From the NCBI GenBank assembly GCA_015680685.1, contig MNCI01015553.1, forward strand, positions 148,256-210,255: DNA of 62,000 bases. Reading direction: 5' to 3'. The translations under genes were made by a program, and so were the position numbers. This stretch comes from Gnetum montanum (Eukaryota; Streptophyta; Gnetopsida; Gnetales; Gnetaceae). Of this stretch, positions 46,746 through 58,613 are shown in pieces; position 1 is the first letter of the stretch, and each line of letters opens with the position of its first letter. The notes beneath the pieces were generated by a model, which saw only the letters and a list, made by a program, of their open reading frames with translations, made no database searches and had not been told where the DNA came from.

Positions 46746-48784
46746 ATGTCTCCCTCAGAAGACTATGATAATGTAACAACTAGTAAAGTAATTCATTGGA
46801 GAACCAATGAATTATACAATGATGAAGATAAAGTTTGAAGTGCTCAATTTGATGCAAGGGTATCTTATATACATAAACAAGGACAACATCATCCCAAATC
46901 ATAAATTCATAGCATATCTAGTGACTATGAAACCCTATTGGCCACTAAGAGCCTAATGCATATACAAGAGGCTATTCAAATATCCTGCAGGCATCATAAA
47001 GAAAGCTGTCTACCTAGGCTTGATTTAAATAACATTCCCAAATTTTTAGGAGGCTATGATTTAGATCCACAACACCATTTACAAGCCTTCCATGATGCCT
47101 GTATATGGAACAATATTGATAATGGGTGGAAAAAACTTAAGCTCTTTCCTCTGACACTTGTTGGCCATGAAAAAGTATGGTATAGGTATTTAAAACCAAA
47201 ATTAATTCAATGTTGGTTGACAATGATGGAACTATTTAATGAAAGATATCAAACCTATGAAGGAGTGTCAGCCTTAAGGAGACAAATCCAAGAATGGAAA
47301 TAGGGACAACATGAAACCTTGGACATGGCCTTAGAAAGATACTATTCATTGTTAAACAATTTCCTAGGCCATGGATTCTTTGAGAAAAGGCTAATGTATT
47401 ACATCATGGATGGGCTACATAATGAAACAAGGAAAACCCTAGGGATGTATGCCCTAGGTCAACTATACGAGCTACGAACCCACTAATTTCAATAGCTTAT
47501 CAAGTGGATAGCAAAGGAATAAGGAGAAATGGATAAATGGGAGAATGTTGAAAAATATCAATGGTACCAAAATCTTAATTTAGCAAAGGTCCATAATCAT
47601 GAAGAGGAGAAATCAACTCATCTCAAGGAGGTGGAACCATCTTTTCCAGTACAATAATCACTAGATGAAATTGACGAAAAGATCAATAAGGTGATAGAAT
47701 GGATACATGAAAAATGTGGAGAATATGCTAACACTATTATAGGTAGAACCATGATGAACCAAGAAGTAGGATAGAATGCCCTTAGACAATTGGAAAGAAG
47801 GGTTGAAGAGAATAAGAACTCAACTACTAATAATATGTATTAGTGTAACATTTTCCTATACAATCATCCCAAGGGTCAATGTCCAATCTTGTCATATTTA
47901 CATGAGCATTGGAAAAGAATGTTACATCCAAAGTTTGTACAAAAATACTATGTTCAATCACAGTGGAAAAGATCCCAGTTGTGGGGAAGGCCATCATCAA
48001 ATTGGTCACACCCTTCATATCATCCAAACCCAACCACTTATTAGGTTCAGCATCCTATTTCCCCACTTAGGTCAACATCTTCTATCTCACCACATTGTTA
48101 TTATTCTCCGAAGTACTATCATCCCATGTCCTTTCCAACAAGATCACCACCTCATGTTCTTTATACTTCTCCTTACTCTCAATATTCTCATCCTTCAGCT
48201 CCTTCTACATTGCCACTAACAGTTCCAGAAGGTTTTGCACCACAGCATCAACCCATGAATGTTACTTGTGCTGCTACTCTCAATCGTAGTGGGAATCCCC
48301 CACAACATCGAAGGCATCCCTTCTTTAGACATGACCGTAGAAAGGGATAGCACAGTTTCGAGACCACTACATCCTCCCACTTAGCACAAGTTCAACACTG
48401 TGATGCATCTTTTTCCTCAAACCTAACACCTCATGTTACCTTATCAGAGCCACTAATCAATACTTCAACAACTGTGTGGCCCAATGAATATATCCACATA
48501 GGAAGACAAATCGATCCTTGCATACCCTCTTACGGTCAAGGGTGCCATCGCAGGTCAACTCTGTATCAATTAAACTCATCTTCTAACTTTCCCCACTATG
48601 TCAACTTTAATATAGTGTGTGCAGCCTAATTTGGATACATTCCAACAACCACATCAAAAGATACCCAATGGGTTTGATATGACTAGTCCCCAATATTTCC
48701 AACATGCATGGATCCTAACCTTCCATTTATTAATTCTAGCCATGCTCAACCAATTAGTTATGGGGGATATACTCCATTCTAGTA
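46746..48784 (+). pseudogene. gag: gag of the shorter pol-less element
   Basis: From ATG 46746 to the stop at about 48781 the protein reads in one frame with no frameshift, broken only by single stops, mostly TAG, where the sister gag has Gln or Trp. N-terminal part is shorter than in 3954-6305. The capsid region (46938-47303) has 'FLGGYDLDPQHHLQAF' and 'KVWYRYLKP'. A degraded zinc knuckle 'CNIFLYNHPKGQC' lies at about 47850, then the Pro/Ser/Tyr/His-rich tail (48126-48350) and 'PTTTSKDT'. This is the best-kept gag in the window. Confidence 0.8.
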
Positions 48785-50206
48785 AGAAAAATTAATAGAT
48801 ATTTTTCCTTTTCTTTAATTTTACAATTTTTGTTTTTTATTTTTTTTATCTTTCAATTTGTTGTTTTATCTATTTATTTATTATTTTATCTTTTTATCTT
48901 TTTATGAGTAATCTCATATATGAATAAAGCACTCATGTGACTCGTTGGTTGAGGTATTGTTCTTTGCTATCAAGTCTCAAGTGACTAATTATTTGAACAA
49001 TGAGCCCACCACATCCACCCAACCAATCTATTAATAAGAGGTTCTACTTTGGGTATGATGATATTCTTGACAACATTAAAACTTAAAGTAATTTTCTACT
49101 TATTATGCCCAGAGTGAAAAATGATGGACTAAAAGGTAATGGCCAAGGTGTGACATCAAGGGAAGTTGTGGATTCTCTTTGGTAACATCTATATGAGTTA
49201 CCATGTAGCCTAGGTGTACTAAGATCCTTGTAGATCTAACGAAAAATGGGAGTAAGAGTAATAAAGACACTCACTCAAGAAAACCAATGCTATTCTAGGG
49301 GGTTCCACTAGAAAGACATGCACCCATGCCTGAAGATAGGTGGCTTCTCTAGATTAACCATTCAAAAAGAAAAAAAGAGCAAGAAGAGTGTGCCAAAGCA
49401 ACCACACAAAAAGAAAAAGAAAATATCAAGCTCAAAGTTCCACAAAACAATTCTAAATCACTCCTCCCTTGAACAAAATGCCAAGTGATTTTACGCCTTG
49501 TTGTTGTGGTACTCTTATGGTTGTCCATCATGGGATGAAACAATGCAATGTGACTGATCAAAGGAATGGACTTGGTCTTGATTTTGGAGTGACAAACTAA
49601 TGACACATTAATCATGTCCTACTCTCAAGATTCATTGTGCCTTGGGTCAGTTACCTCATGTCCTAATCTCTACAATCCCTTCTACAATTTTCCTCATCTC
49701 GTTATCCATGTATTTTTTACTTGTGTCCTCTGTAGCATTGAATTCATACCTCATCATGGTGGTATCTACATGTGTGTGTTTTTTGGAACTGGTGTGGATT
49801 ACATTTAACCATTCTAGTGCATATGGACATTTTAAGGTGTGGTTATGCAAGGGCATTATATGTTGGAACCTACATTGGGGAGGATCCACTTGCGTGACTT
49901 TTGTAATTTGTACTTGTTGCACACCACCACATCATTTTATACCCTCTAAGCACTTCATTGCCAAATCTATTCTTTCCTTTATCATCATTTTATCAAATTT
50001 TCCTCAAAACCATTATATGTCTTTTAATGTGTCACCTAAACAAATCAACTCTGACATTAAACTTTTATGACAACTTCCTTGAAAAAATTTCTAACTCTAA
50101 AATCACACTAAGCAAAGAATTCAACAATTACTAAAGGAAATAAAGTATGAAATAATTGAACTTCTTTCAATAACCTTACTAACAATTGATCTTTGTGTGA
50201 TTATAA
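48785..50206 (+). other. Spacer between gag and ORF3
   Basis: Aligns with 6306-8296 but lacks the part equivalent to about 7500-8120, including the U3-like segment. No coding sequence recognised; open frames here (49349-50070) are on both strands and not conserved as protein. Confidence 0.55.
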
Positions 50207-50660
50207 ATGGCCCCTAAAAGAGGACAACAAGGAAGATCTTCTCAAGGTGCAACTAAATGCCCAGAGGGAGGCAAAAGCCAAGGACCTCATGTAGAACATA
50301 TGGTGTAGGAGGCACAATCATTCAGCATCCATCAAGGAACTCCTATCACTAAACAATCTAGCTAAGTAAAAGGTGGAGAGGTCAAGGCTTGAGCCTATGA
50401 AAAGGAACAATGGCTATTTGCAGCATGGCATGTCAAGGCCAATCAAGTGTTCCCATAGCTGTTGTGTCCATGGAGAGTGCCGACTCCATCAAACATTGGA
50501 ACATCAGCATGGATGGCTCATAATCCTCAAATAGAAGAGGAGAAACATTAGGTGCTTCTTCAATAGTATCAATTTTAGAAGCCTAGCACGTAGGACAAAG
50601 GAAAGGCACCCATGGAGGAACCACCACCACCTGGAACCACATGATCTCTAACAAAGTTTT
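50207..50660 (+). pseudogene. ORF3 with large internal deletion
   Basis: ATGGCCCC start and Lys/Gly/Gln-rich beginning as at 8297; at about 50385 it jumps to the C-terminal end ('YEKEQWLFAAWHVKANQ', 'PSNIGTSAW', then a 'KGKAPMEEPPPP' tail), matching 10655-10900. The plant-transposon-like domain and coiled coil, about 2.2 kb, are gone. Confidence 0.65.
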
Positions 50661-50814
50661 GTAATTTTGTGTCTACATTTAAATTTTATTTTGTTCAATC
50701 CCACACTATGGCATGAATAATTCCTAGTTATTCAATAATCTCATACCTATCCACTGTGTAATCAATTATACTCCTTCTCATTGTTTTTAACTCAAGGATG
50801 AGTCGTTATTCAGT

Positions 50815-50824
50815 CATGGGGATA
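50815..50824 (+). other. Polypurine tract
   Basis: 'catggggata' directly before TGATGAATCG at 50825, with the conserved 'ggatgagtcgttattca' upstream. Confidence 0.7.
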
Positions 50825-51754
50825 TGATGAATCGTGGTTTGTCAGGTGCTGATATCAGACCCTTCTTAACCAGGTGATGATATTGGACCCTTGTTAACTA
50901 AGTGTTGATATCAGACTCTTATTATTAGATCCTGGATATCTAATGAGTTCTGATATTAGACCCTTGATATTGGGTATGCGATATCGTGGCCTGGCTAGCA
51001 ATATCGAATATGTGATATCATGGTTCCTATGTTAGCCTATAAATACACAATTGGGCAAAGAGGAAATTCATAGGAAGTTAGTATTAGAGTAGGATATTTT
51101 TGTTATTTTTTCTTCTCAACCCTTTCCTCAGTGCATGCCCATAGTGTGATGATTGTAATTGTACAGAACCTTTATTCGAGTGTGACGTACTTGGACATGC
51201 ACATGACTAGCAATAAAGATCGAGATTACTTCATTATTGTAGCATTCACTTAATTTTAATTATTATTTATTACTTTCATAATTAATATTTATCTACCCTC
51301 ATCTACTATCCCTATTAGTAAACATGGAATGAGTACGACTTAATCACGAGCATTTAAGTGTGACTACTTGGTATCCCAATAGCTTACCTAGGACATGCAC
51401 TTGCTAATACCAATGGTAGTACATGAGGTCCAAGATGTGTATGGATGATTAAGGATGGATGTTCATTGCACTTAGGCTAGCTTAGACTCTCTTCACCCAT
51501 TTCCTCTTAGCTTAATTAAATTTGTTTTCCATTGCCTCTAGGAGTAGCACTATTTTAGGACCACATCATACACCTCACTCCTGACTAAACCATATGTGAG
51601 AAAGAAAATACTAGTCCAGGTGGGAAGATAATGAATTGAAATCGATGAATAACTATCTAGATACCACAACTAGTCCATCTACGAACTTTGACCAGATCAT
51701 GCATGAATGCTTGTATTTGTATGAATGAGTGCATGGGTACCTCGCCATTCATCA
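50825..51754 (+). repeat. 3' LTR with expanded GATATC array
   Basis: Partner of 45665-46611: same 'gctgatatcagaccctt' units (50845-51010), same 'ctataaatacac' region (about 51040), ends ...CATTCATCA. No primer site follows. Confidence 0.82.
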
Positions 51755-51989
51755 GTAGATTACTTAGTATCATTAATAGAAGACTAAAGGAAATATTTCT
51801 AGAGAATCGATTAGAGAATTTTTTGTGGTAGAAAAATGATACTTATTAGAGATCTTGCATAACTTCTATTTATGAAAGATATTATACTATACATATCATC
51901 TCAACTCCATGTAAGAATTTATTACTAGCATTTAATACATTTATAACTTTGGATGTAGTGTATTGATAAAGGGAAGATTATCCATAACA
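51755..51989. other. AT-rich stretch before the helicase
   Basis: No motif recognised. Probably part of the Helitron interrupted by the LTR cluster. Confidence 0.35.
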
Positions 51990-52765
51990 ACAAAAAATTA
52001 AAGAAGGTTTGATGAATATAGAAGAAGAAAAAAATCAATGATGCTGATTATGAATTTTTAAGTTGGAGAGTGAATCTTCCATTGACATCATATGGGTGAG
52101 ATGGATTTGACAATTCTGTGCATTTTTTTGATACAAAGGATAAGGTTTATATGCGTAATGAAAATGTATTAGTAAAATTGCAAAAGGCAATTGCATAGTG
52201 CATAGTAGATAGAAACATAAATGATGTCAAATTCTAGAATGATAAAGAAGAATAACTAGATCAAGTGATATTTATATGTGAAACTACAAGTGTTATGCTT
52301 ATTTTCAATCTCTAGCTAGAATCAGGATTGGTTAATAGTACATTGGAAGTATTTAAGAAAATAATTTACAATCCCCAATATAAACTTCTATATCTATAAT
52401 CATATGTCATCATTAAGTATGACTCTTAAATTGGGAAACCATATAATCAAGAACATTCTCTATAGGTAACTATTTCATCAAACATCCTATACAAGTAACT
52501 ATTCCACCAATCATATGTGGAGGATCTCTCTAATTATCATTAAGATTAGCATGGGCTTTAACTATCCACATGTCGTGGGAAATAACCTTGAAAAAAATAT
52601 GTATAGATGTTGGTAGTAAAGAAACAATAGATATTATTTTTGTAATACTATCTTGAGTAAAGATTATTGATAGTTTAAAGATATTCCCTCTAATTTCCAA
52701 AGAAATACATTAAGATATCAAATGCTTCTTTCCTTAAAAGTAGACTCAATGAAGAGCTACATATT
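51990..52765 (+). pseudogene. Helitron helicase, C-terminal part
   Basis: Pieces in order: 'INDADYEFL' (about 52040), 'FDNSVHFFDTKDKV', 'QVIFICETTSVMLIFNL' and 'SGLVNSTLEVFKKIIYNPQY' (52260-52385), 'VIIKYDS', then 'LAWALTIH' and 'ICIDVGSKETIDIIFVILS' (about 52548-52660). These fit the C-terminal motifs of PIF1-like helicases of Helitrons (usually LAWA-TIHKSQG and TFVALSRV). Walker A and the core are not found. Same strand as the Rep sequence at 31980-33690. Confidence 0.7.
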
Positions 52766-53256
52766 AAATCAAATAAAGAATAATTTAATAACTTAAATTT
52801 TATGAATTTTTACTAGCATGGATGTCTAAACATTTATCATTATGCATTTCCTCAATAATGAATGTTTGAACATTGATCAGTCATTATGCATTTAACCTAT
52901 TTTTAGCATTTGAACAATCAAGGGTACATTCTTACAATTTACTCTATTTATATTATATAGGTTCATGAATAATTATTAACTTTAATAAAATGCTTCTCTC
53001 CTTCAAAGTAGACTTGATGAAGAGCTACACATTAAATCAAATAAAGAATAATTTAATAACTTAAATGTTATGCATTTTTACTATCATGGATGTCTAAACA
53101 TTTATCATTATGCATTCTTTCAATTATGAATATCTAAACATTGATCAGTCATGATGCATTTAACCTATTTATAGAATTTGAACAATCAATAGTATGTTCT
53201 TATAATTTACTCTTTATATTATATAGTTTCATGAATAATTATTAACTTTAATAAAA
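52723..53256. repeat. 268-bp tandem duplication
   Basis: 52723-52990 and 52991-53256 are two close copies, beginning 'tgcttct' and ending 'aactttaataaaa'. The first overlaps the end of the helicase coding sequence. Differences are mostly single substitutions and a few short gaps. Confidence 0.85.
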
Positions 53257-53628
53257 TATGTGTAACTTATCAACTGCCTTCAAAAAATTGGGTTGATGGA
53301 TAACTATAGAGAGTATGTTTTTAATTTCTTATGTTTAAATAATTCCTTTAATAAAATATTAATGATCACTAGCTTAGTTATATATTTATAATTTGGCCAA
53401 AAGAATCTTCTTCGTTGATAAGTAATCAGATATTTGAATCAAATAGTTTACAACTTCTAGATAAAGAACAAATTTATAAATTAAAGTGTTCGAAACTTCT
53501 AGAGAAAGAATAGGAATTATTTATCAAATTTTTCATGATCATGGGATAAAGAATAAAATATTTGCATTATATATCACATGTTCTCACTCTCAACCATATT
53601 TATTCTTTTGTATATGTTAACAAACTAG
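53257..53628. other. AT-rich stretch, nothing recognised
   Basis: Possible Helitron 3' flank; I could not identify a hairpin plus CTRR end. Confidence 0.35.
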
Positions 53629-54499
53629 TGATTCATGTTTTATTGGGTTTCCTCAATAAGGCCTCATCGACAAGGCCACATCAACGTGGGATTTGATGCA
53701 TTGACTTGGCCTCATTAATGTAATGTCTATTTTCACCTATAAATACATGATTACATACCATGTTTATGTCATCTTTGATCATAGGTTTAGTAGAGCTCTT
53801 GCAGCTTTCTTGCTTGAAAGTTAGAATATTTTTTCTAAGTGCCCATAGTAGGAGTCAAAGAGTGTACAAATCTTTATTGGCACACTGTTGGACTTGAGCA
53901 TGATAGTGTGTACAAAAATAAAGATAAGCATTCTAATAAACCTTACAACAATTTGAAATAGATTAATTTTTTATTTATACATTTAATCTTTTATGTAATT
54001 TCCTTTATTGCCTTAAGTAATTAAGCTAAATTAAGCTAGATTAAATAGTAATTAATTAAGAACATAAGTACAACCACTTTGAGTAGATGCTTAGCACTTG
54101 GTAATCCTAGTAATTCTTAATGTTTGGTAATCCATTAGCATTAAATGTGTTCCAAATGTGTACAATAAGTGGTAATAGATGCTTATGTTAGGATTAGTTA
54201 GGTGTAGCTAGTTAGATTCAATTAGAAATTTCATTATTTTATTTTATACATTATTCTTTACCCTTAGGTGACTTAAAGTATAAAATGTAAAAATGATAAA
54301 AATAATATGACTCAATTGCACTTAACCATACCTTTGCATTTCACAAGTGTAATTTAAAAGATAATGATTGCAATGGTTAGTTTCACTTCCTAAAGACTAG
54401 CATACTTAGAAGGTCAGAAGTTCACAAAATTTGACCAGATCATGCATGAATGCTTAATGATTTGTATGGTTGGGCATAGGATCTACTTATCACTCATCA
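53629..54499 (+). repeat. Family-A 5' LTR, subtype without GATATC array
   Basis: TGATTCATG...CACTCATCA. U3 holds words such as 'ggcctcatcgacaaggcc' and 'cattgacttggcctcatt', as in the LTR at 1642, in place of GATATC. 'ctataaatacatga' at about 53740; family words follow. Confidence 0.8.
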
Positions 54500-54500
54500 T

Positions 54501-54518
54501 TGGCCCCATTTTTAAGGA
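54501..54518 (+). other. Primer binding site, degraded
   Basis: TGGCCCCATTTTTAAGGA one base after the LTR, seven differences from the tRNA-Asp-type site. Confidence 0.55.
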
Positions 54519-54659
54519 CTTATAGTTTGATATGTATGCTATGTAGGACTTAGTGAATATTATTTAAGATCATTGAAATGAACCCTAAGGTTACGATCAT
54601 TTGAGAAAATAATAATTATAATTATAATTTAACCACATTGATTTTTTTTCTAATCTAAA

Positions 54660-56900
54660 ATGTCTTCTTCTCACAACCATGATGAATCACACCTACTAGT
54701 TCCCTAAGAATTGAAAGTGATGTACACTCATCTAGATGAGTCTGTACCTAATTTCACCTTCATCTTGCATTAGGATGAATAACTACAATGGATAGATATG
54801 GAGGGCAATGTTGTGTTGCCTCTCAAATGATCTATTCTTGAGATGCTGCTTCAAAATATTAAGAGGTTGGACATCTAGGATCTTCATGATGAATATCTTG
54901 TGTATGACCATAACCATCAAGACTCCCATCCCACAAAAACACAACACAAATGAGATCAGAATTAGGAGAAGCACCATGCAGCTACAAAGGGAAAAAGTTC
55001 ACTAACTCCTTGTTCTTGCTGAACCAAAATGACAATTAGGATCCTCCCTCTAAGGGTTCTAAACATGAAGATTCTCTATCCATTGACTTTAGTGAATGGG
55101 GCTTGAACCCAAATTTGCAATCCACTATCAACAATCCAAGTTCAGGCAAAAGTGGGAGTCAACATAAGGGCTTGGGCAAGCATCATGATGATGATAAACC
55201 TAATGATCATGGCCATGACAAGTAAAGAGAAGGTGGTAGATACCATGATGATGGAAATCCTCCTCTCCCTTTATCCTTTTCATATAGATCTTCTTCTTCC
55301 TCTAAATCTAATCAAAACCATAGGGGATGAAACTGTGATGGAGGTGAATGATGGGATAATGATTGTAGGCCCTACCATGAGTGAAATCATGCTAATGATG
55401 AACCTTTACTTACAACTTGAATCATTATAAACATTGTAGAGGTATTTAGAATTCCAACCAACCATTTGAAAGATAGTAGAATCAATAGTTGGATATGAAC
55501 AACATCCCCAAATTTGAGAGGTGATATTACTCAGAACTATAGACACATCTTCAAGCCTTTTATGATGCCTATGCCTTGTAGAACATAAAAAATGACTAGT
55601 AAAAACTTAAACTATTCCCTAAGACACTCATAAAAGAAGTAGAAAGTTGGTACCACTCCATAGAGCCAAAATCAATTCATAGATGGAGTACAATGCTTGA
55701 GTTTTTCAATGAAAAATATTAGACATACACTAGAGTGTCCAACTTGAGGAAGCAAATACAAGGCTAGTAAAAAGGAATACATGAACCCTTGGATTCAACC
55801 ATGGGTAGGTATTATTCCCTTTCTCATAAATGTCCTATCCATGGTTATTCTCAACAAGATCAGCTTCACCATATCATAGATGGGCTTTAATAAAAAATGA
55901 GGAGAATTCTTGGGATCTATGCATAAGAAAGACTATTAGAACTAAGACCCCATCAAATTCAAAGGCTAATTGAGTAGGTTGTAAAATAAGAAGATGAGTT
56001 GAGAAAATAGGAAAGTCCTAATGAGTATAACTAGGATCCTTCCATTAGAAAAAGGGAGGTCTATTTCTATGATAGCAAGGAGGAGGTACCACATGATGAA
56101 GTGGTGCAACAAAAAACTTTGCCAATTTAAAAATCTATGTATGAAATTTTGGCTAATTTTGACAAAATGTGGAAATCTTTAGATGAAAAATTTTTAACTA
56201 CTTTGAAAATTGTAAAAGAATCAAAAGAACAAGATAGTGATCATGACCACAGGAGAAGAAAAGAAGCTGAACATGCCTACTAAAAGGATAAGGGCAAAGC
56301 TGCTACAATGGAAGAGGTTGTGGAGTTAGAATTAAACAATGATGGTGGGTATGAAATCTACAAATACAAACATCCTAAGGGATGTTTTCCTATTGTGTCA
56401 CACTTATAGAAATCTAGGTATACACTCTGAATCCTAAACTGTCATAAAGGCAAGAACCTAGAAGGTTTCCTTATCCATAAGGTAATCCAAAACAATTCAA
56501 CTAGCAACAACAAGCTTATTATCCAAGTCGAGCTCCACCATAACTGTATGAGTAGTACCATCAATGGTAGCACCCACAATCATGGAGGATGTTACCACCA
56601 AGGTAGTAGTACCCTTATAAGTAACCAAATCTATACGGGTACTATGTTCAGCAACCCATGTCTCTACATGACTCTTCTAGTCATGCTTCTTTTAAACATC
56701 ACTACTATCCTCTAGAGTACTATAAAACTCATTCTCCATCTCCTAGAGGGAAATCCCCACATCCTTATCACCCTTCTCATTCTTTAGCACCTATTTGTCC
56801 ATCCTCAACCCAATGACCGCCTGCTCCATCCATGCAGGAAGAAATTCCCAAACAATCATAGTAACATAATGCCACCAGGCTTGTTAACTTACAACTAACT
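54660..56900 (+). pseudogene. gag: gag of a family-A gag-pol element
   Basis: ATG 54660 begins 'MSSSHNHDES'. A capsid region follows at about 55530-55960 ('HLQAFYDAYAL'-like sequence, 'YYSLSHKCP'). At 55930-56330 it matches the gag at 37948 ('SLDEKF...LKIVKESKEQDSDH'). The zinc knuckle reads Y-E-I-Y-x3-H-x3-C (about 56343-56385), both first cysteines changed to Tyr by G to A. Long open pieces in other frames (55152-55430) are shadows. Confidence 0.7.
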
Positions 56901-57039
56901 CCTTAACAGAGTAGTTCAAAACCCAAATCTTATACAAAACTCTCACCAAATTATGCAGTTGTTCACCCTATGTCTTCTTCATTCTCTTCGTCAATTCCTT
57001 TCAAGAACCCATTAAACCAAATGCCTTCCAAGATCCACA

Positions 57040-57965
57040 CAATCATGTTAGCCCATGCTATATCTGATTAGATCAAGGTTGGCAACCTTCCTAAAGAAAG
57101 AGCTAATCCTAGAAATCCTCTCATCTACTTGCAGATTGTAGGAAATGAGTTGTGCAAGGCTCTTCTCAATTTAAGTTCTAATGTTAATCTAATTTCCCAT
57201 GAACTATACAATGCCTAGAACCTACCTCCTCTCAAGAAGAGCAATATCCATTTAAAGTTGGCAAATTAATCCATCACTATTTCCTTGAGATTAGTGAAGG
57301 ACATTGTGATCATTGTCTATGGATGGTTGTATCCTACCAATTTCCTAACGATCAAAGTTGATAATCATAAGGGGAACTTCTCAACCATTATGGGAAGGGC
57401 TTGCTTGAGCAATGTTGATGCATGAATGGGCATCATGGATATTTCCATAAAGATTTCTAAGGAAAATGCATTCAGAAAGATCAAGAAGAAGAAAATTCCA
57501 TACATCACATATAATGATATCAAGTGCAACTATATGCAAAAACTTTGGTCAATCAAAAGCACATCAATCAAAGCATGTAGATAGTATGTAGATGAATGTA
57601 AAATTCAAAAGTTCTTGTATGCAGTAGCCACAAAATAGGAGGGCACCTAATGGTAGATAGTTGATTCTGAAGGCATCACATTTTGCATAGAACCTATAAA
57701 GAGCCTAACTTGTGCCTATGTTAAAGGCTTGAATGAATTAGAGCAAGTTCATTTCCAACTCTCTGATGATGAACCTAATGATATCAATTGGGAAGAGTTG
57801 GAAATCCCTAATAGTTTTAAACAAGATCCCTTAGAGTTGAAAGCTCTACCTATTGGCATAGAATATGCATTTCTAAAAAATGGTAAGCTAGTGATAATCA
57901 ATGTCAACCTTTCTTCTAAGTAGAAAAGGATGCTATTAAATATTATAAAAAAATTAGCTATGATT
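57040..57965 (+). pseudogene. pol: pol N-terminus: protease and linker, cut before RT
   Basis: 'NPRNPLIYLQIVGNELCKAL' then 'NLSSNVNLISHELY' (about 57170-57200), where the active-site Asp-Ser-Gly is changed. 'TIMGRACL' and a Lys-rich 'FRKIKKKKIPYITYND' follow, then the linker 'INWEELEIPNSFKQDPLEL' (57784-57840) as in other copies. It stops at about 57965 against the family-C LTR. Confidence 0.75.
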
Positions 57966-58601
57966 GGGCTACAAAATGGTTGCAAATTTCATGTAATTTT
58001 GCTACAAATTGGCTGCCAAAGTTAGGTGAAATGGGTGCCCAAATTTGGGGGTTTACTAAACATAGTAAGTGCTTTCCCCCATGGTCATTGTGTTTACTAA
58101 AAATAGTAACCGAGGCAGCCCTTCCAAATTCAAGACAAATATTTAATGTTAGGCTCTTCACCATGTTTTTTGAACTGGCTGGTTAATGTTGAAGTGCATA
58201 ACTTGATTAATTTTTCTTCTTATGGCTTCCATGCTAAGGGTTTGAATTTTCCACACTGGGAGAGAGAAACTTTCTAGGCTAGGGAAAATGTTTCCATGCT
58301 AGGGCAAAGTTTCCAAGCTAGGATGAAAATTCCCAAGCTTAGGGAAAACTTTCCAGGCTTGGGGAAAAGTTTCCAAGCTAGGGAAAAACTTTCCAATTTG
58401 AAAGGAAATTTTCCAAAATGTATCTTTCATCTTCATGTTGAAGAAGGGAAAGTTTTGAAACCCCCATCCTTCCACCCTAGGTGTAGGTGGGATCTACCTT
58501 CTTGCATGTGTTTTCAGCATAAAAAAATGTCTACCTTGCATAAAGCCCATCAAATTACCTTTTCTCAACATTCCAAAAGGCATTTTTGACCTCCCACACC
58601 C
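57965..58601 (-). repeat. Family-C LTR (minus), 3' LTR, boundaries approximate
   Basis: Minus strand starts TGTGGGAGGTCAAAAATGCC straight after a G-run polypurine tract. It contains the GGAAA/TTTCC repeat array and an AT-rich possible TATA region near 58135-58145. The left end is set where the family-A pol can no longer be followed; no clear TG/CA pair or target duplication was established. Confidence 0.45.
58256..58415. repeat. Tandem repeats of GGGAAAACTTTCCAAGCTAG type
   Basis: About seven imperfect units of 22-24 bp, each with GGAAA and TTTCC a few bases apart and a 'caagctagg' link. An open frame (58296-58589) across it is repeat-derived. Confidence 0.75.
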
Positions 58602-58613
58602 CCCCAGCAAGTC
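58602..58613 (-). other. Polypurine tract of the family-C element
   Basis: Minus strand 'ttgctggggggg' before the LTR start TGTGGGAGG. Confidence 0.5.

Larger units (their letters stand above)
45665..51754 (+). mobile_element. Pol-less family-A element (gag, shortened ORF3)
   Basis: Two LTRs (45665-46611, 50825-51754), primer site, gag, spacer, an ORF3 with its middle deleted, polypurine tract. Same plan as 2974-11890 but 6.1 kb long. Flanks are GCTTA and GTAGA, so no target duplication is visible. Confidence 0.8.

Noticed and set aside
55152-55430. Met/Ile-rich 92-codon plus-strand frame
   Set aside because: Off-frame shadow of gag; Asp/His-coding GAT-rich sequence gives Met/Ile in the next frame. 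The same occurs at 26573-26827 in the minus-strand copy.
58296-58589. 97-codon frame with repeated F-Q-A-R/K-L words
   Set aside because: Product of the 22-24-bp repeat array in the family-C LTR.
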